Assembly: GCA_039029935.1 (NCBI GenBank)
Contig: JBCCFC010000258.1
Coordinates: 1 to 12,641, forward strand
Source of the DNA: G039029935 sp039029935
GTDB taxonomy: Bacteria > Chloroflexota > Anaerolineae > Caldilineales > Caldilineaceae
DNA: 12,641 bases
Direction: 5' to 3'
Shown here: positions 1 to 7,523 of the stretch, in pieces
Layout of the letters: each line of letters starts with the position of its first letter
Numbering within the stretch: position 1 is the stretch's first letter
Made by a program: the position numbers and the translations under genes
Notes under the pieces: model-generated
Told to the model about the DNA's origin: nothing
What the model saw: only the letters and a program-made list of their open reading frames with translations
Databases searched by the model: none

Positions 1-1186
1 AAACGTGCAACGCCACACGGTTCTGCTCAATAAACGCCCAATCATAGCTGACCCCTAATCCCGGTCCATCTGGCACAGGCACACAGCCATCTTTGCCCAA
101 ATCTTCCGGCTGGTCCGAGTAGCCACAGGTGTAGACCGGCGGAACCAAATTTTTCATGCCCGGCCCCACCAACGCCATCTCATAAAAGTGCGTGTTACGC
201 AGTGCTGAAATGACCGCACGATGCGCAGGCCCACACGCATGCATCTGCACATCCAACCCCAACGCCTCGCAGAAATGCGCAATCTTCATCGCCCCCGTAA
301 TGCCCATGTCATACTCTGGGTCAGCGTGAATCATGTCACAGCCCCCCTGCATCAAAAAGTTGGCCTTCTGCTCCAGCCCACGCACATGCTCGCTCACCAA
401 AATCGGTGTCTGTAGGGCTTCACGCAGGCGGTTGTGGCTAAAGGCCGAGACACCCGCATCTCTGTACGGGTCTTCATACCAAAAATAGTTGGCCTCATCA
501 CAGGCACGACCGACATACAGCGCATCCAAATAGGTGCGTAGCTGACAGGCCGGGTCCAGCATCAAATACATGTCATCGCCAACGCGCTTGCGAATCTCCA
601 GCACATTGCGCGCCTCCTTGCGTGGATCGCCCTCATGCCAGCCATGAATCTTGAAGCCCGTGAACCCCTGCGCCTGACATGCCTCCGCGTAGTCACAAAA
701 CGCCTCAATGCTCTCCAACCCACCCGGTTCTGTCTGCCCATGATAGGTGCTGGCATAGGCGCGCAGCCGTGTGCGATATGCCCCCAACATACGCGCCACT
801 GACACGTTATACTTCTTGCCCGCCAAATCCCACAACGCAATGTCGAGTGACCCGTGTCCCATATGGTCATACGCCCGCACCTCACGCTTGAGGTCATCAT
901 AGATCAACTCACGCTGCTCGGCATCGCGCCCCACCAAGTTGGGTGCGAGCATCTGCATCTGTCCCAAGGTCGAAGGGGTCGCCACCCAATGCGTGACATA
1001 CTCGCCCTGCGCCCCATCATCACACAGAATGCGCACTGCATATTTGGTGGTGGTGAGCGTACCCCCCTTCATATAAACCATGTTGCCGACACCCGCGGCC
1101 GAGCGTTTGCCCAACCCCAAGTTCTCTGTCTGGAACTGGAAGACGTGAATCTCGACGCGTTGGATTGTGCTGGTTTGTGCTGTCAT
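1..1186 (-). CDS. Enolase-superfamily enzyme, mandelate racemase type (C-terminus cut by window edge)
   Basis: A Mg2+-dependent TIM-barrel enzyme that would abstract the proton alpha to a carboxylate, acting as an acid-sugar dehydratase, racemase or epimerase; the substrate is unknown. I translated 395 codons from ATG 1186, which follows the ribosome binding site TAGGAGA at 1194-1200. The frame is still open at base 1. Visible active-site elements are KIH at 179-181, metal ligands D211 (MLDPA), E238 (WYEDP) and E266 (VSEH), the D289/H316 dyad and E336. The spacings E266-D289 (23), D289-H316 (27) and H316-E336 (20) equal those of mandelate racemase E247-D270-H297-E317. The second lysine of the usual KxK motif is a histidine here. 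The end reads VPVPDGPGLGV, typical of the family C-terminus, so only a few residues should be missing. The family assignment is firm; the reaction is not. Confidence 0.93.
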   Translation of the reverse strand, partial: MTAQTSTIQRVEIHVFQFQTENLGLGKRSAAGVGNMVYMKGGTLTTTKYAVRILCDDGAQGEYVTHWVATPSTLGQMQMLAPNLVGRDAEQRELIYDDLKREVRAYDHMGHGSLDIALWDLAGKKYNVSVARMLGAYRTRLRAYASTYHGQTEPGGLESIEAFCDYAEACQAQGFTGFKIHGWHEGDPRKEARNVLEIRKRVGDDMYLMLDPACQLRTYLDALYVGRACDEANYFWYEDPYRDAGVSAFSHNRLREALQTPILVSEHVRGLEQKANFLMQGGCDMIHADPEYDMGITGAMKIAHFCEALGLDVQMHACGPAHRAVISALRNTHFYEMALVGPGMKNLVPPVYTCGYSDQPEDLGKDGCVPVPDGPGLGVSYDWAFIEQNRVALHV

Positions 1187-1206
1187 TGTGTTTTCTCCTA
1201 TTACGG

Positions 1207-1324
1207 ATAAGTAAACCCAATAAAATAATTAGAAATAGCAGAGAGAGCAATCTCTAATGCGACCAGACCTGCACGAGGGCGTGCTAGCTGAACTATTTCT
1301 AATTTCTGTTTTGGGTCTACTTAT
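1207..1324. repeat. Imperfect inverted-repeat element in the racemase-like gene leader (MITE-like or structured leader)
   Basis: The left arm (1208-1238) and right arm (1293-1323) are inverted copies matching at 26 of 31 positions, and one further outer base pair can be added at each end. The 54-nt centre contains two short hairpins: AGAGA/TCTCT closed by GCAA (about 1242-1255) and GCACG/CGTGC closed by AGGG (about 1271-1284). The element ends 7 bp upstream of the ribosome binding site of the enolase-superfamily gene, so it lies in that gene's probable 5' leader. It could be a miniature inverted-repeat element, a cis-acting RNA, or a terminator-like structure behind the nitronate monooxygenase gene. 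I saw no clear target-site duplication and no second copy in the window. Confidence 0.6.
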
Positions 1325-1419
1325 AAATTTGTTATGTTTAGTTCTAATTTTTTTCTTATGAATACGCCGAATAACCGCAGTACTCCATTTTCAATTTTCA
1401 ATTTCTCGTTCTGCATTAC

Positions 1420-2457
1420 TTACAATTCTGAAGCCAACAACAACGTCAATTCGCTTGCCGAAATTTCTCGACAGCCGCTTGCATTTTGTCCGCTCCACAA
1501 GGGTGAAAAGTCACCCGACCCTTGTTGCTCGGCTGCTTGGCGGAGTGCGGTGATGGCGGGGCCTGCTAGTGGGAATGCGGGTGTCTGTGTGCTGATGGGG
1601 CCAATCTCATGCATTACGCGGTTGAGAATGCCACGGGCATAGCCACCAGAGAAGAGGTTGGTCATGGCCGTGTGATGGGCGCGGTCGCTTTTGAGGGCTG
1701 TGCGATGAATCGGTCTTGTCGTCACCTCGGTGCAGAGCAGATAGGCTGTGCCAATCTGTACAGCCGTTGCGCCTAATGCCAGTGCCGCAGCCACGCCTTT
1801 GGCATCGGCAATGCCGCCCGCTGCAATCACAGGTAGGTTGACGACCTGAATAATTTGGGCAACCAGCGCAAATGTCCCCATTTGCGTGGTGAGGTCATCT
1901 GTCAAAAACATGCCGCGATGACCACCAGCCTCCAGCCCCTGGGCAATGACTGCATCGGCCCCATGTTCCTCTAGCCAGCGCGCCTCTTCCAGTGTTGTTG
2001 CTGACCCCAACACCGTTGCGCCCCAGCTTTTGACACGTGCCAGTAAATCGCCGGATGGCAACCCAAAGTGAAAGCTCACGACGCGCGGTTTGAACGCTGC
2101 CAGCACATCTGCCATCTCATCATTAAACGGTCTGCGGCTGGGTCCGGCAACGATATCGTCTGTGCTGATGCCATATTCATCAAAATAGGGCTTCAACACA
2201 GCGCGCCATTGCACTTCGCGTTGGGCATCTAGCTCTGGCGGTGTGTGACAGAAGAAGTTGACGTTGTATGGGTTGGTAGTCTGCGCTTGGATAGCCGTCA
2301 ACGCTGTCCTCAGCGCGTCAGCATTGAGCATTGCGCAGGGCAATGAGCCTAGCCCACCTACGGATGAGACAGCGATGGTGAGCGCACCGTCTTGGACGCC
2401 AGCCATCGGTGCTTGGATAATGGGTAGGTTTGTGCCTAATAGGTCTTGATAGTTCAT
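1420..2457 (-). CDS. Nitronate monooxygenase / 2-nitropropane dioxygenase family flavoprotein
   Basis: A 345-residue cytoplasmic FMN-dependent TIM-barrel enzyme. Characterised members oxidise alkyl nitronates such as propionate 3-nitronate to aldehydes or keto acids plus nitrite. Family motifs appear in order: PIIQAPMAG (12-20), VNFF (66-69), SFHFG (118-122), GSATT (141-145), the flavin/catalytic segment AQGLEAGGHRG (162-172, with H170 at the usual active-site histidine), the phosphate-binding PVIAAGGIAD (199-208) and GTAY (226-229). The length is normal for the family. The start at 2457 has a G-rich ribosome binding site (AGGGGG) about 14 nt upstream, somewhat far. A predicted promoter with a palindromic operator precedes it, so it is probably transcribed separately from the EEP gene upstream. 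Related enoyl-ACP reductase II (FabK) proteins share the fold, but the motif set fits nitronate monooxygenase better. Confidence 0.9.
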   Translation of the reverse strand: MNYQDLLGTNLPIIQAPMAGVQDGALTIAVSSVGGLGSLPCAMLNADALRTALTAIQAQTTNPYNVNFFCHTPPELDAQREVQWRAVLKPYFDEYGISTDDIVAGPSRRPFNDEMADVLAAFKPRVVSFHFGLPSGDLLARVKSWGATVLGSATTLEEARWLEEHGADAVIAQGLEAGGHRGMFLTDDLTTQMGTFALVAQIIQVVNLPVIAAGGIADAKGVAAALALGATAVQIGTAYLLCTEVTTRPIHRTALKSDRAHHTAMTNLFSGGYARGILNRVMHEIGPISTQTPAFPLAGPAITALRQAAEQQGSGDFSPLWSGQNASGCREISASELTLLLASEL

Positions 2458-2502
2458 TGGTTTGTGTTTATCCCCCTACTGAGTATTTAATTCTGTGGGT
2501 CG

Positions 2503-2531
2503 ATTTTACTCGATTCATGCATGAATCGCAA
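2503..2531 (-). promoter_or_regulatory. Predicted sigma70-like promoter of the nitronate monooxygenase gene
   Basis: On the minus strand TTGCGA (bases 2526-2531; 4 of 6 consensus matches) is followed after exactly 17 bp by TAAAAT (2503-2508; 5 of 6). The transcript would start near 2496, leaving a leader of about 40 nt. Spacing, location and the palindrome within the spacer support it, but it is read by eye only. Confidence 0.5.
2511..2528. promoter_or_regulatory. 18-bp perfect palindrome, candidate repressor operator
   Basis: CGATTCATGCATGAATCG is identical to its reverse complement over all 18 bases. It begins inside the predicted -35 box and fills most of the spacer, a classic position for a dimeric repressor that blocks RNA polymerase. 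No regulator gene lies in the window, so the binding protein is unknown. The absence of a loop argues against a transcription terminator. Confidence 0.5.
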
Positions 2532-2560
2532 TCTCAACTGTATCCAAAATGTACGCTTCA

Positions 2561-3340
2561 TCATTCAGATTTGAGATTCATCGTTGAACCTTGAAACGTC
2601 ACCAACATAGCCGCATGATCACTCAACGCATCACGCCGTGTTGGATTTGTGGGGCTGACGCCCCAAGGGTGTTCGATGGTGTGCAGATAGGGCAGCAATG
2701 CTGGGTTGATAAAGGCTTCATCCAGACGAAAGCCATTGCCTGCGTTGGGCGAATACCATGTGTAGACACGCTTCTCCCCATGCAGATAACGGAGTGCGTC
2801 ACGCCATTGCAGATTCTCCAGCGCATGCATCCATGCAATCTCTGGCTTTGTAAATGTGCCCGTGGAGCCATCGAGTTCGGGCAACCCTGTGTTGGTGTCA
2901 CCAACCACAAGGGCTGGGCCCCGTTTTTCGCTGTCCCAAACCCGCAGAACATCTAAAACTGCATCATGAAAGGGGTATTTGCGCCCAGTGACGCGGTTGG
3001 GTACATGGATGTTGATTAGGGTGGTGGGCATGGGGGAAGCAATCTCCGTCATCAGCCAGCGCCCCGGTTCTTGGGGTGCTTTGGTGTGGTCGATGACTGT
3101 GATGGGGTAGCGTGAGGCGGTGAGCAAGGCGTTGACCGCTGGCTTTTCGGTTTGATGGGTTGTGGCAGCTTGATGAGGCCACCCCAACTCCGCCAGTTGA
3201 CCCCGTAGGTTTGTACTCGGCGGGGTCCCGCGAAATTCGGCCAAGGCGATGATGTCAGGGTTCCATGCCGTGATCTGTTGGGCGATTTCGTCAACACGTT
3301 TGCCACCACCTGCACGGATATTCCAGAATAAAATTTTCAT
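2561..3340 (-). CDS. Endonuclease/exonuclease/phosphatase (EEP) family protein
   Basis: A 259-residue protein of the DNase I/exonuclease III/phosphatase fold, a metal-dependent phosphodiesterase superfamily. Its motifs appear in order: N7 in FWNIR, metal ligand E35 in ALAEF, H112 in NIHVPN, D148 and N150 in VVGDTN, D207 in FRLDEAF, and the terminal D241-H242 in LSDHAAM. All core catalytic positions are therefore present. No signal peptide or membrane segment is visible, so it is probably cytoplasmic. The substrate (DNA, RNA, nucleotide or phospholipid) cannot be deduced. The gene starts 15 nt after the stop of the MFS gene upstream, and its ribosome binding site overlaps that stop codon, so the two are probably cotranscribed and translationally coupled. 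A link between its function and transport is not evident. Confidence 0.88.
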   Translation of the reverse strand: MKILFWNIRAGGGKRVDEIAQQITAWNPDIIALAEFRGTPPSTNLRGQLAELGWPHQAATTHQTEKPAVNALLTASRYPITVIDHTKAPQEPGRWLMTEIASPMPTTLINIHVPNRVTGRKYPFHDAVLDVLRVWDSEKRGPALVVGDTNTGLPELDGSTGTFTKPEIAWMHALENLQWRDALRYLHGEKRVYTWYSPNAGNGFRLDEAFINPALLPYLHTIEHPWGVSPTNPTRRDALSDHAAMLVTFQGSTMNLKSE

Positions 3341-3350
3341 AGACCTGATA

Positions 3351-3357
3351 ACCTCCT
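3351..3357 (-). promoter_or_regulatory. Ribosome binding site overlapping the upstream stop codon
   Basis: AGGAGGT on the minus strand lies 10 nt before the EEP start at 3340 and shares bases with the TAG stop of the MFS gene at 3356-3358. This near-perfect anti-16S match fixes the EEP start and implies coupling to the transporter gene. Confidence 0.75.
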
Positions 3358-4540
3358 ATATACGCCGTAACTGCGGAATTCCCGCTGTCAACCACAAAAT
3401 CAGCACCATTGCTATCCCTGATGTCAGCCCCAACGCCAACGGCGCACCATACCACTCGGCCAACGCACCAATAATCAGCTTTCCAAAGGGATCCATGCCG
3501 ATACAGATGACAATCAGGCCCATCATACGGCTGCGCATGGCATCATCCACCACAAGCATCATGATACCGCTTTGCATGATGCCAAAGCAAGATTGGGTGA
3601 TGCCTGCAAAGAGCAATGCCACCCACGAAACCCAATAGACGGGTGAGAGGGCAAAAACACAGATGACGACACACAATAGAAATGTGCCTGTGGTGAAAAT
3701 TGTGCCGTTGTTGCCAAAGCGACCACCGATTCGCCGCCATGAAGTGATGATGAGCAGTCCGACAAAGCTACCGATGCCAGAGGCCGAGCCTAGCCAACCA
3801 AGCCCGATTTCGTTCTGGTTGAGCACATCACGCGCAAAGACGGGCAGTAATGTCATGTAGGGAAAGATGAGCAGGTTGGTGATGATGGTTGCCACCAAAA
3901 TACCCATCACCACGGGGCTACGGCGTGCATAGGCAACGCCCTCTTTAATCTGCTGAAAAGGAGTAGATTTTTTTGATTCATCTTCATTCGATGCTTCGGT
4001 TTCGCCCTTCACTGTTACTGCCCAGAGACTGCCCAAATTGATAACTTGTACGAGAGCCATCACCGTGAAACAACCCACCATGCCATACTGATTGACCAAT
4101 ATTCCCGCCAAGGTTGGGCCAATGATTCTGGCTGTGCCTTGACCAACGCGTTCAATCAACAACACATCCACTGTGCGCTCTTTGCCTACCAAATCGGGCA
4201 GAAAGCCACGACGCGCAGGCCATTGTGTTCCCCACATACTGCCCAACGCAAGGGCAATGATGTAAAGATGCCAGACCTCAAGCTGATTTAGCCAGAGCAA
4301 GAGTGTCAATACGCTGTAGGAACAGAGGTCTACAATGATAGCGATGATGATGATTCTGCGCCGACCAAAGCGGTCGATGATGGGACCCGCCACAAAGCCA
4401 AAAAATATCAGGGGGATGGTGCGGAAAAAGCCGACAACTGAGACCAACCAAGCAGAGTCGGTCAACTCCAATACCAGCCACCCCATCGCTACCAACTCCA
4501 TAAAAATGGTCATCCACCAGATCGAGTTGCTGCTAAACAT
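3356..4540 (-). CDS. MFS transporter, paralog 5 of 5 (start uncertain, N-terminus probably longer)
   Basis: An inner-membrane major facilitator exporter resembling MFS_3/EntS-like proteins. It carries motif A GPIIDRFGRR (52-61), WPARRGFLPDLVGKERTVDVL (about 108-127, family hallmark), a charged cytoplasmic linker (about 178-195), LPVFARDVLNQ, and a terminal LRRI shared in form with its paralogs. The first ATG (4540) begins inside a conserved segment and has no ribosome binding site. The paralogs carry about 30 more residues, including PLTxPNYRRM. The matching sequence PLTIPNYQRM is encoded in frame just upstream of 4540 but has no ATG, GTG or TTG. An ATT at 4624, 9 nt after AGG, or a CTG at 4582 could initiate; otherwise the start is damaged. 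The frame is open back to the previous gene's stop at 4640. D350 (GMDPFGK) replaces a glycine found in all four paralogs. Confidence 0.85.
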   Translation of the reverse strand: MFSSNSIWWMTIFMELVAMGWLVLELTDSAWLVSVVGFFRTIPLIFFGFVAGPIIDRFGRRRIIIIAIIVDLCSYSVLTLLLWLNQLEVWHLYIIALALGSMWGTQWPARRGFLPDLVGKERTVDVLLIERVGQGTARIIGPTLAGILVNQYGMVGCFTVMALVQVINLGSLWAVTVKGETEASNEDESKKSTPFQQIKEGVAYARRSPVVMGILVATIITNLLIFPYMTLLPVFARDVLNQNEIGLGWLGSASGIGSFVGLLIITSWRRIGGRFGNNGTIFTTGTFLLCVVICVFALSPVYWVSWVALLFAGITQSCFGIMQSGIMMLVVDDAMRSRMMGLIVICIGMDPFGKLIIGALAEWYGAPLALGLTSGIAMVLILWLTAGIPQLRRI

Positions 4541-4639
4541 GCGTTGATAGTTGGGGATGGTCAGCGGAGTGAAGACATCCAGAACAGATCGATAGGTTGA
4601 TTTAAGTCTTGAATTTTGTAAAATTTTGAATTGCCTTTT

Positions 4640-5944
4640 CTATATTCTTCGTAACTGTGGCGTCATCGCCGTAATCAGCACGATGAGCAGGAACGCGACA
4701 CTGGCGGTTGAGGCGACAGCTATGGGCGCACCATAATTCTCTGCCAATGCACCCACCAACAGCTTGCCAAAGGGACCCATGCCAATCGAAATGACCAGCA
4801 TCCCCATCATGCGGTTGCGCATCCCATCATCGGCCACCAACATCATAATCGCACTCTGCATCAACGCAAAACAGGCTTGACCAATGCCCGCACTAAAGAG
4901 GGCAATCCATGAGAGCCAATAGCTTGGTGACACCGCAAAGATCAAGACGACGAGAGACAAAAAGGCTGTGCCTATCGTAAAGATAGAACCGTTGTTGCCA
5001 AAGCGTCCTTCATACCGACGCCACATCGTGATCACCCAGAGACCACCAAATGTCCCAAACCCTGACGCTGCTCCTAGCCAACCCAGCCCAACTGGACCCT
5101 GCCCTAAGATGTCACGCGCAAAGATTGGCAGGAGTGTGCCATAGGGGAAGATGAACATGTTGGCAACCATCGTTGCACCAACCACACTCAGCAACACCGG
5201 GTTTTGGCGCACATAGGCAAAGCCTTCGGTGATTTGCTTAATCGGTGACTGGAACTTGACCCGATCTTGCTGATTCGATTCTTCCTGTGCGGCCGCTTTG
5301 TCGGTGAGTATCGCCCAGAGCGCACTGAGATTCAGTACTTGGATAAAAGCCATAACCGCAAAACAGCCCACCATGCCATACCCTGCGACGATAAATCCAG
5401 CGGTAGCAGGTCCCACAACCTTGGCCGCCCCTTGACCGATACGCTCGATTAGCAGTACATCCACTGTGCGTTCTTTGCCTACCAGATCAGGCAATATGCC
5501 GCGTCGTGCAGGCCAACTCATGCCCCACATACAGCCCAGTACGAAAGCGATGATATAAAGCTGCCAAGTGTCGAGGATACCCCACCACACAAGCAGGGTT
5601 AACAGGATAAAAGAGCAGAGGTCAATGGCACTGGTGATGACAAGAATTTTTCGTCTCCCCACATAATCATTGATGGGGCCAGCGAGAAATCCAAAGAGGA
5701 AAAGTGGCAGGCTGCGAAAGAAGCCAACCATTGACACCAACCAGGCAGAGTTGGTTAACTCCAACACCATCCACCCCATTGCCAAGTGTTCCATAAACAC
5801 AGAAGTCCACCAGAGTGAATTGCTGCTGAAAAGGCGTCGGTAGTTCGGGACAGTCAAGGGGGTGAAGAGTCCACCCGCAAATGATGTCGCGATTGATGTG
5901 AATAAGGATGTTGGTAACGAAGATTGTGCCGTTTTTGTACTCAT
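4640..5944 (-). CDS. MFS transporter, paralog 4 of 5
   Basis: A 434-residue major facilitator protein of the inner membrane, most likely a proton-driven exporter of small molecules; the substrate is unknown. The two hydrophobic halves are joined by a polar linker (about 213-233). Visible elements are the N-terminal segment PLTVPNYRRLFSSNSLWW (29-46), motif A GPINDYVGRR (89-98), WPARRGILPDLVGKERTVDVL (144-164), LLPIFARDILGQ and a terminal TPQLRRI. Motif A has Y92 where the other four paralogs have R. I chose ATG 5944 because it gives a length matching the paralogs. A start at 6007 would translate part of the 52-bp palindromic repeat and is unlikely. The ribosome binding site is weak (AAAGAAAG). 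The stop is followed in the same frame by the open N-terminal region of the next MFS gene. Confidence 0.92.
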   Translation of the reverse strand: MSTKTAQSSLPTSLFTSIATSFAGGLFTPLTVPNYRRLFSSNSLWWTSVFMEHLAMGWMVLELTNSAWLVSMVGFFRSLPLFLFGFLAGPINDYVGRRKILVITSAIDLCSFILLTLLVWWGILDTWQLYIIAFVLGCMWGMSWPARRGILPDLVGKERTVDVLLIERIGQGAAKVVGPATAGFIVAGYGMVGCFAVMAFIQVLNLSALWAILTDKAAAQEESNQQDRVKFQSPIKQITEGFAYVRQNPVLLSVVGATMVANMFIFPYGTLLPIFARDILGQGPVGLGWLGAASGFGTFGGLWVITMWRRYEGRFGNNGSIFTIGTAFLSLVVLIFAVSPSYWLSWIALFSAGIGQACFALMQSAIMMLVADDGMRNRMMGMLVISIGMGPFGKLLVGALAENYGAPIAVASTASVAFLLIVLITAMTPQLRRI

Positions 5945-5971
5945 CTTAAATGACTTTCTTTTATAAATCAG

Positions 5972-6075
5972 TATCACAGATTGGTTATCTGTGACGCAGG
6001 TAGCCAACCTGCGATACTGTCCTTATCACAGATTGGTTATCTGTGACGCAGGTAGCCAACCTGCGATACTGTCCT
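5972..6075. repeat. Two tandem copies of a 52-bp nested palindromic repeat
   Basis: Copies at 5972-6023 and 6024-6075 look identical. Each contains two hairpins with 7-bp stems and 5-nt loops: CACAGAT-TGGTT-ATCTGTG and CGCAGGT-AGCCA-ACCTGCG. The two halves of the unit are also inverted copies of each other over 22 bp with five differences, all transitions, so one hairpin appears derived from the other. This architecture resembles REP/BIME-type or MITE-like intergenic elements. It lies in the leader of the MFS gene starting at 5944. Confidence 0.85.
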
Positions 6076-6093
6076 TTGTCCTTGGATAGGAAA

Positions 6094-6151
6094 CAGCTTG
6101 TCAGCTTGTCAGCGATTAGGCTGAAGTGCTGAGATGCTGAAGTGCTGACAA
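6094..6151. repeat. TCAGC octamer array A (direct plus inverted units)
   Basis: Two TTGTCAGC units (6098-6113) preceded by CAGC, a 6-nt spacer, then four units in the opposite orientation: GCTGAAGT, GCTGAGAT, GCTGAAGT and GCTGACAA (6120-6151). Read on the minus strand it closely matches the right end of the array at 11171-11277, so it belongs to the same family in reverse orientation. The opposed units could fold into a hairpin. A T-run follows on the plus strand, but no gene is transcribed that way here. Confidence 0.75.
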
Positions 6152-6176
6152 ACTTTTTTTTATTGAAATAGGACAT

Positions 6177-7490
6177 CTACACTCGTCTTAGCTTTGGTAT
6201 CAAAATTGCAATCAACACCATCGTCACCAATCCCACGCTAGACGTCATGGCGACGGTGAAGGGTGCACCGTATAGCTCGGCCAGAAACCCAACCATCAAT
6301 CGGCCAAAGGGACCAATACCGATGGCAAGCACGAGTAACCCCATCATGCGGTTACGCATCTCATCCTCGACGACCAGCATCATCATCCCCACTTGAAGTA
6401 GAGCAAAAGACACCTGCCCGATACCTGATATCGCCAATGCTGACCATGACATCCAGTAAATAGGCGAGATGGCAAAGGCAAACAGCGTAATGCAGAAAAA
6501 CATGGTGCCAAAGATAAACACGGACCCATTGTTGCCATATCTTCCCCCATGTCGTCGCCATAACGTTACCACCAATAGTCCTAAAAATGTACCGATGCCC
6601 GGTGCCGCCCCCAGCCATCCAAGACCGACGGGACCTTGGTTGAGAACATCGCGTGCAAAAACGGGCAACAATGTTTGAAAGGGAAAAATCAGCAGATTGG
6701 CGACCAGTGTTGATAGCAAAATACCTATTACGATGGGGTGGTGTCGTGCATAGGCCAGCCCTGCCCGAATTTGTTGGATAGGAGACTCCTGGATAGGTTG
6801 CTCATCATTCTCTTTGGATGACTCTAGAGATGTCTCTGGAGATGTCTCTGGGGATGATTGTGCTGTTGGAGACAATCTCATTCCCCATAGCGCACCTAAA
6901 TTGAGTACTTGAGCCGCTATGATGACAACAAAGCACCCGATGACACCGTAGGTTGCCACGACGACACCTGCCAAGGCTGGCCCCACAATTCTGGCTGTTC
7001 CTTGCCCACCTCTGTCAAGCGCAAGGACATCGACCGTGCGCTCTTTGCCCACGATATCAGGCAGAATGCCACGACGAGCAGGCCAACTGGTTCCCCACAA
7101 ACAGCCAATGATGAAGGTAATCACATAGATGTGCCAGAGTTCAAGGCTCTCCGACCAGATTAACATGGCCAATAGCATATAGAGACAGATGTCGGCTATG
7201 GAGGTAAAAACGATGGATTGATATCTGCCTACACGGTCCATAATGGGGCCAGCCAGAAAGCCTAAAATCAAGAAAGGCAACCGGCGGAAAAACTCAACAA
7301 AAGAGAGCATCAGGGCGGAATCGGTCAATTCTAGTACCATCCAGCCCACGGCGATGTGTTCCATATAAAAGGTTGCCCACCAGAGCGAGTTACTGCTCAG
7401 GATGCGCCGATAGTTGTCGATGGACAATGGTGAGAAGAAGCCATCGGTAAAGGCGTTTCTGATGGAGGCTTGGATTGTTTGGTAACGCAT
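6177..7490 (-). CDS. MFS transporter, paralog 3 of 5 (GRY subtype)
   Basis: A 437-residue inner-membrane major facilitator protein, predicted exporter of unknown substrate. Elements are PLSIDNYRRILSSNSLWW (21-38), motif A GPIMDRVGRY (81-90), WPARRGILPDIVGKERTVDVL (137-157), then ALDRGGQG, LPVFARDVLNQGPVGLGWLG and a terminal IPKLRRV. GRY in motif A and DRGGQG are shared only with the neighbour at 7669-8973, while the other three paralogs have GRR and ERxGQG; the two probably arose by a more recent duplication. The central cytoplasmic linker (about 207-236) is lengthened by a Ser/Glu/Thr-rich repeat encoded by 12-bp tandem repeats. ATG 7490 agrees with the paralog length; an AGGAAAG lies about 14 nt upstream. 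The spacer upstream holds octamer array B. Confidence 0.93.
   Translation of the reverse strand: MRYQTIQASIRNAFTDGFFSPLSIDNYRRILSSNSLWWATFYMEHIAVGWMVLELTDSALMLSFVEFFRRLPFLILGFLAGPIMDRVGRYQSIVFTSIADICLYMLLAMLIWSESLELWHIYVITFIIGCLWGTSWPARRGILPDIVGKERTVDVLALDRGGQGTARIVGPALAGVVVATYGVIGCFVVIIAAQVLNLGALWGMRLSPTAQSSPETSPETSLESSKENDEQPIQESPIQQIRAGLAYARHHPIVIGILLSTLVANLLIFPFQTLLPVFARDVLNQGPVGLGWLGAAPGIGTFLGLLVVTLWRRHGGRYGNNGSVFIFGTMFFCITLFAFAISPIYWMSWSALAISGIGQVSFALLQVGMMMLVVEDEMRNRMMGLLVLAIGIGPFGRLMVGFLAELYGAPFTVAMTSSVGLVTMVLIAILIPKLRRV
6817..6852. repeat. Three 12-bp tandem repeats within the MFS linker
   Basis: Units of the form GATGTCTCTGGA at 6817, 6829 and 6841 differ by one or two bases. They are in frame and encode a PETS/PETS/LESS-type stretch in the cytoplasmic loop between the two halves of the transporter, where length changes should be tolerated. 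Confidence 0.75.
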
Positions 7491-7523
7491 GGTAAAACTT
7501 CACTTTCCTGTGTGATAAAAAGC

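Noticed and set aside
562..900. Minus-strand open frame inside the racemase-like gene
   Set aside because: It lies in a different frame from the enolase-superfamily gene, whose active-site residues run continuously through this region.
3249..3638. Long plus-strand open frames opposite the MFS, EEP and nitronate monooxygenase genes
   Set aside because: They mirror conserved minus-strand genes, show no protein family features and lack ribosome binding sites; they are antisense shadows.
5945..6007. N-terminal extension of the MFS gene to 6007
   Set aside because: The extra residues come from the 52-bp repeat, and the paralogs begin at positions matching ATG 5944.
6144..6160. Plus-strand terminator (inverted TCAGC units followed by a T-run)
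   Set aside because: No plus-strand gene precedes it, all genes run the other way, and the stem is explained by the repeat family.
5985..6176. Possible 63-residue minus-strand gene starting right after the MFS stop at 6177
   Set aside because: Most of it is a translation of the octamer array and the 52-bp palindromic repeats; it has no ribosome binding site and no recognisable protein features.
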